Assembly: GCA_945861815.1 (NCBI GenBank)
Contig: CAMAVV010000054.1
Coordinates: 1 to 8,859, forward strand
DNA: 8,859 nt
From: Thermoflexus hugenholtzii JAD2
GTDB lineage: Bacteria > Chloroflexota > Dehalococcoidia > SHYB01
Direction: 5' to 3'
The notes beneath the pieces are model-generated. The model had not been told where the DNA came from and did no database searches. It saw only the letters and a list, made by a program, of their open reading frames with translations. This document shows, piece after piece, positions 6,579 through 8,859 of this stretch; the stretch's first letter is position 1, and every line of letters starts with the position of its first letter. A program made the position numbers and the translations under genes.

Positions 6579-7265
6579 CTACGAAACCGCTATCCCTGCC
6601 ACGCTGCTCTTCAGCCGCGCCATCGCCTGCGCCACGCTCTCGCGCTTGTTGAAGATCGCCGACCCTGCCACCAGCACGCGCCCGCCCGCCTTCACGACCG
6701 ACGGGGCAGTCTCGGCGTTCACACCGCCATCCACTTCCATCTCCGCCTGGTGCCCGCCTGCGTCCAGCATCTTTCGCAATCGCTCTATCTTCGGCAGGAC
6801 GCTCTTGATGAACGACTGCCCGCCAAAGCCAGGGTTCACCGTCATGATGAGGATGAGGTCAAGGTAGGGGAGCATCTCTTCGATGGAGGCCAGGGACGTG
6901 CTGGGGTTCAGGGAGACGCCGGCCTTCACGCCGCGCTCTTTGATGAAATGGATTGTTCGGTGGAGGTGCGGCGTCGCCTCTGCGTGCACCGTGAGGATGT
7001 TTGCGCCTGCCTTGGCGAACTCCGGGATGACGCTATCCGGGTTCGTCACCATCAGGTGCACGTCCAGCGTGAGCTTGGTGCGCGGGCGCAGCGCTTCGAC
7101 AACCACGGGCCCGATGGTCAGGTTCGGCACAAAGTGGCCGTCCATCACATCCACGTGGATGTAGTCGGCCCCTGCCGCCTCAGCTTCAGCCACCTGTTCG
7201 CCCAGGCGCGCGAAGTCCGCCGAGAGGATCGACGGCGCTATCTTTATCTTCACTTCGGTTGCCAC
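6579..7265 (-). CDS. rpe: Ribulose-phosphate 3-epimerase
   Basis: A 228-residue cytoplasmic TIM-barrel enzyme that interconverts ribulose 5-phosphate and xylulose 5-phosphate in the pentose phosphate pathway or Calvin cycle. The barrel opens with APSILSADFARLG (10-22). The metal and catalytic set is complete: His37 and Asp39 in IHVDVMDG, His70 in DVHLMV and Asp179 in VDGGV. The phosphate-binding and mobile-loop segment VNPGFGGQ is at 143-150 and AGSAIF follows near the end. Length is normal for the family. The start is a GTG at 7265 with AAAGG nine bases upstream. It follows argH by 74 bp in the same direction, with a palindromic repeat in the gap, and precedes the GH10 gene by 36 bp. Probably co-transcribed with argH; no promoter of its own is obvious. 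Confidence 0.97.
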   Translation of the reverse strand: MATEVKIKIAPSILSADFARLGEQVAEAEAAGADYIHVDVMDGHFVPNLTIGPVVVEALRPRTKLTLDVHLMVTNPDSVIPEFAKAGANILTVHAEATPHLHRTIHFIKERGVKAGVSLNPSTSLASIEEMLPYLDLILIMTVNPGFGGQSFIKSVLPKIERLRKMLDAGGHQAEMEVDGGVNAETAPSVVKAGGRVLVAGSAIFNKRESVAQAMARLKSSVAGIAVS

Positions 7266-7285
7266 TGCTAAGCGCCTTTCCGAAT

Positions 7286-7339
7286 CTTGCCCCTCGCCCT
7301 CGATGGGAGAGGACCTCGCGTAGCGAGAGGAGAGGGTGA
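7286..7339 (-). repeat. Palindromic intergenic repeat, copy 3
   Basis: Fills the argH-proximal part of the 74 bp gap between argH and rpe. On the plus strand it reads CTTGCCCCTCGCCCT, a short loop, TGGGAGAGGA, then an extra hairpin (CTCGC, loop GTA, GCGAG) and GAGAGGGTGA up to the argH stop codon. Shares CTTG..CCTCGCCCT and TGGGAGAGGA with copy 2. The extra hairpin looks like an insertion or a second unit. Confidence 0.65.
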
Positions 7340-8713
7340 CTATTCCCCTCTTAACGCCCTCTTCGCCTCTGCCAGCGCCTTCGCCACCGAGGCTGGCGCC
7401 GTTCCGCCCACCACCGCCCGCGCCGCCACCGACGACTCGATGGTGATCTTCTTCACGTCCGGCCCGAACTTCTTCGAATGCCGCTGGTAGTCGGCCAATG
7501 ACAGCTCTGAAACGTCCTGCCCCTTCGCGATGGCCTTTTGCACCAGCTTGCCCACGATGCCATGCGCCTCGCGGAAGGGCACGCCCTTGCGTACAAGATA
7601 GTCGGCGATGTCGGTTGCCAGCAAGTGGCCCGTAGACGCCGCCTGCCGCATGCGTTTGGCGTTGAACGTCGCCGTTGCGATTGCTTCGGCAAGCACGTCC
7701 AGCGTCGCGTTCAGCGTATCGACGGTATCGAACAGACCCTCTTTGTCCTCTTGCAGGTCGCGGTTGTAGGTGAGCGGCAGGCCCTTCATCAGCGTCAGTG
7801 CCGCCACGAGATGCCCGTAGACGCGCCCCGTCTTCCCCCGCGCCAGCTCGGCGATGTCCGGGTTCTTCTTTTGCGGCATGATGCTGCTGCCTGTCGTGTA
7901 GGCGTCGTCCAGTTCGACGAAGGAGAACTCGGCAGAGGACCAGAGGATGAGTTCCTCGGCAAGGCGCGAGAGGTGCATCATGGCGATGCTTGCCGCCGAC
8001 TCGTATTCGATGATGAAATCCCGGTCGGAGACGGCGTCCATGCTGTTGGCGCTCACCTTGCTGAAGCCAAGCTCCTTGGCGACGAAGTCCCGATCCAAGG
8101 GGTACGGCGAACCAGCCAGCGCGCCGCTGCCCAGGGGCATCACGTCGGTGCGCTTGAGGCAGTCGATGAAGCGGCCCGCGTCGCGCTGGAGCATCTCCAA
8201 ATAGGCCAGCAGGTGATGCGCCAGGAGGACAGGCTGGCCGCGCTGAAGGTGCGTGTACCCTGGGAGGATCGTCTTCTTGTTCTTCTCCGCCTGCCCCACG
8301 ACCGCGACTTGCAGCTTGTAGAGCCGCCCTATCGTCTGGGCGATGGCGTCCTTCACAAAGAGGCGCGCGTCCAATGCCACCTGGTCGTTTCGCGAACGGG
8401 CCGTGTGCAGCTTGCCGGCGACATCGCCGATCAGCTCTTTCAGGCGGCCTTCGATATTGATGTGGATGTCTTCGAGTTCTTCCCGGTACGTGAACTTGCC
8501 TGCGGCGATCTCTTTGCCGATGGCCTCAAGCCCCTCGACGATACGCGTGCCCTCGGCAGGCGAGATGATGCCCTGCTTCGCCAGCATGCGCGCATGGGCG
8601 ATGCTCCCCTGGATATCGTAGGGCGCGAGGCGGCGGTCGTAGGCGATGGAGGCGGTGTACTGCTGCACCACCTTTGCCATGGGTTTGTCGAGTCGGGAGC
8701 GGCTAGCTTTCAT
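7340..8713 (-). CDS. argH: Argininosuccinate lyase
   Basis: A 457-residue cytoplasmic enzyme of the fumarase/aspartase superfamily that cleaves argininosuccinate to arginine and fumarate, the last step of arginine synthesis. Motifs: GSIAHARMLAKQGI (36-49), HTARSRNDQV (103-112), PGYTHLQRGQP (151-161) with His155 as the usual general acid/base, LGSGALAGSPYPLDR (194-208), and the superfamily signature GSSIMPQKKNPD (275-286) carrying the catalytic Ser loop. It is slightly short at the N-terminus: the WGGRF segment common in ArgH is replaced by SRSRL, though alignment resumes at DKP..KVVQQYTASI. The ATG at 8713 has GGAG (8723-8720) six bases upstream, which settles the start against an internal Met at residue 12. 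No argG is visible next to it. An intrinsic terminator lies just upstream, so argH begins a new transcription unit. Confidence 0.97.
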   Translation of the reverse strand: MKASRSRLDKPMAKVVQQYTASIAYDRRLAPYDIQGSIAHARMLAKQGIISPAEGTRIVEGLEAIGKEIAAGKFTYREELEDIHINIEGRLKELIGDVAGKLHTARSRNDQVALDARLFVKDAIAQTIGRLYKLQVAVVGQAEKNKKTILPGYTHLQRGQPVLLAHHLLAYLEMLQRDAGRFIDCLKRTDVMPLGSGALAGSPYPLDRDFVAKELGFSKVSANSMDAVSDRDFIIEYESAASIAMMHLSRLAEELILWSSAEFSFVELDDAYTTGSSIMPQKKNPDIAELARGKTGRVYGHLVAALTLMKGLPLTYNRDLQEDKEGLFDTVDTLNATLDVLAEAIATATFNAKRMRQAASTGHLLATDIADYLVRKGVPFREAHGIVGKLVQKAIAKGQDVSELSLADYQRHSKKFGPDVKKITIESSVAARAVVGGTAPASVAKALAEAKRALRGE

Positions 8714-8738
8714 GATTTGCTCCGTCTATCTTACCAGG

Positions 8739-8774
8739 AAAAAGGAGAGACGCCCGTTTGAAACGGACGTCTCC
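8739..8774 (-). terminator. Intrinsic terminator upstream of argH
   Basis: On the minus strand GGAGACGTCCGTTT pairs with the downstream arm AAACGGGCGTCTCTCC, with one G-T wobble and a slightly irregular base; the stem is about 13 bp with a three-base loop. TTTTT (8743-8739) follows directly, so it acts leftward, ending a transcript that enters from the right edge. The plus-strand side lacks a T tract. A weak -10-like TAAGAT (8733-8728) for argH begins five bases further on. Confidence 0.85.
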
Positions 8775-8835
8775 ATAAAAGTAGCAAGAATCCGATAGGG
8801 GCTGGCCTAAGGCCTGCCCGTCTGGCTCGTTCAGA

Positions 8836-8859
8836 TTATTTCGGCTTGAGCGGGACCAT
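8836..8859 (-). CDS. Possible C-terminal tail of an upstream gene (partial)
   Basis: The last 24 bases read on the minus strand as seven sense codons, MVPLKPK, and a TAA stop at 8838-8836. The terminator 62 bases downstream fits the end of a real gene. The sequence is too short to name the product. An arginine-pathway gene would be a natural guess next to argH, but nothing visible supports it. The ATG at the very edge is probably an internal codon. The 61 bases between this stop and the terminator hold nothing I recognise. Confidence 0.35.
   Translation of the reverse strand: MVPLKPK

Noticed and set aside
7538..8761. Long plus-strand open frame (407 codons) antisense to argH
   Set aside because: GC-rich antisense shadow: low-complexity translation rich in Arg, His, Leu and Val with no family motif, lying over an intact argH and running through its upstream terminator.
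1..8859. Defence island, CRISPR, toxin-antitoxin or mobile element
   Set aside because: No spacer array, nuclease pair, transposase, integrase or phage gene is visible; nearly all bases are assigned to housekeeping genes.

Overview
The window is a gene-dense, GC-rich bacterial chromosome segment. Apart from one small ribosomal protein gene, everything lies on the minus strand. The gene set, the order rpmB / fakA-like / degV / recG, and the long helical N-terminal extension on RecG suggest a Chloroflexota bacterium, possibly Dehalococcoidia-like. That placement is inferred from family knowledge and gene order, not from a database search. I see no tRNA, rRNA, CRISPR array, transposase or phage gene.

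Left block (1-4657, minus strand, read right to left): a FakA-type DhaL/DegV-domain kinase (3026-4657), a DegV/FakB fatty-acid-binding protein (2107-2952), a small uncharacterised protein (1772-2110) and recG (5' part, 1-1687, running off the window). FakA and FakB together make a fatty acid kinase: FakB presents the fatty acid and FakA phosphorylates it for phospholipid synthesis. RecG is the branched-DNA helicase. The small protein is a free-standing paralogue of RecG's N-terminal helical domain, aligning without gaps at 29 of 68 identical positions. This is the most unusual thing in the window.

Centre (4658-5057): fakA and the divergent rpmB (4763-4948, plus strand, zinc-ribbon L28) are separated by about 105 bp. 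That gap holds two sigma70-like promoters whose -10 boxes overlap on opposite strands, so it may act as one bidirectional promoter. rpmB ends at a strong intrinsic terminator (4968-5000) that also faces the end of the convergent glycoside hydrolase gene.

Right block (5058-8713, minus strand, read right to left): argH (arginine synthesis, 7340-8713), rpe (pentose phosphate or Calvin cycle, 6579-7265), and a GH10-family lipoprotein (5058-6542) with a -10 box placed so close to its ATG that it may be leaderless. Upstream of argH an intrinsic terminator (8739-8774) closes a preceding minus-strand unit, of which only a possible seven-codon tail is visible at the right edge.

Three gaps of 73-84 bp between co-directional genes (recG/small gene, degV/fakA, rpe/argH) each carry a copy of the same short CCTCtCC...GGaGAGG palindromic repeat, a dispersed REP/MITE-like element. 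The core genes are ordinary. The leads worth following are the RecG_N-like paralogue, the repeat family, the shared-(-10) promoter and the divergent GH10 enzyme.
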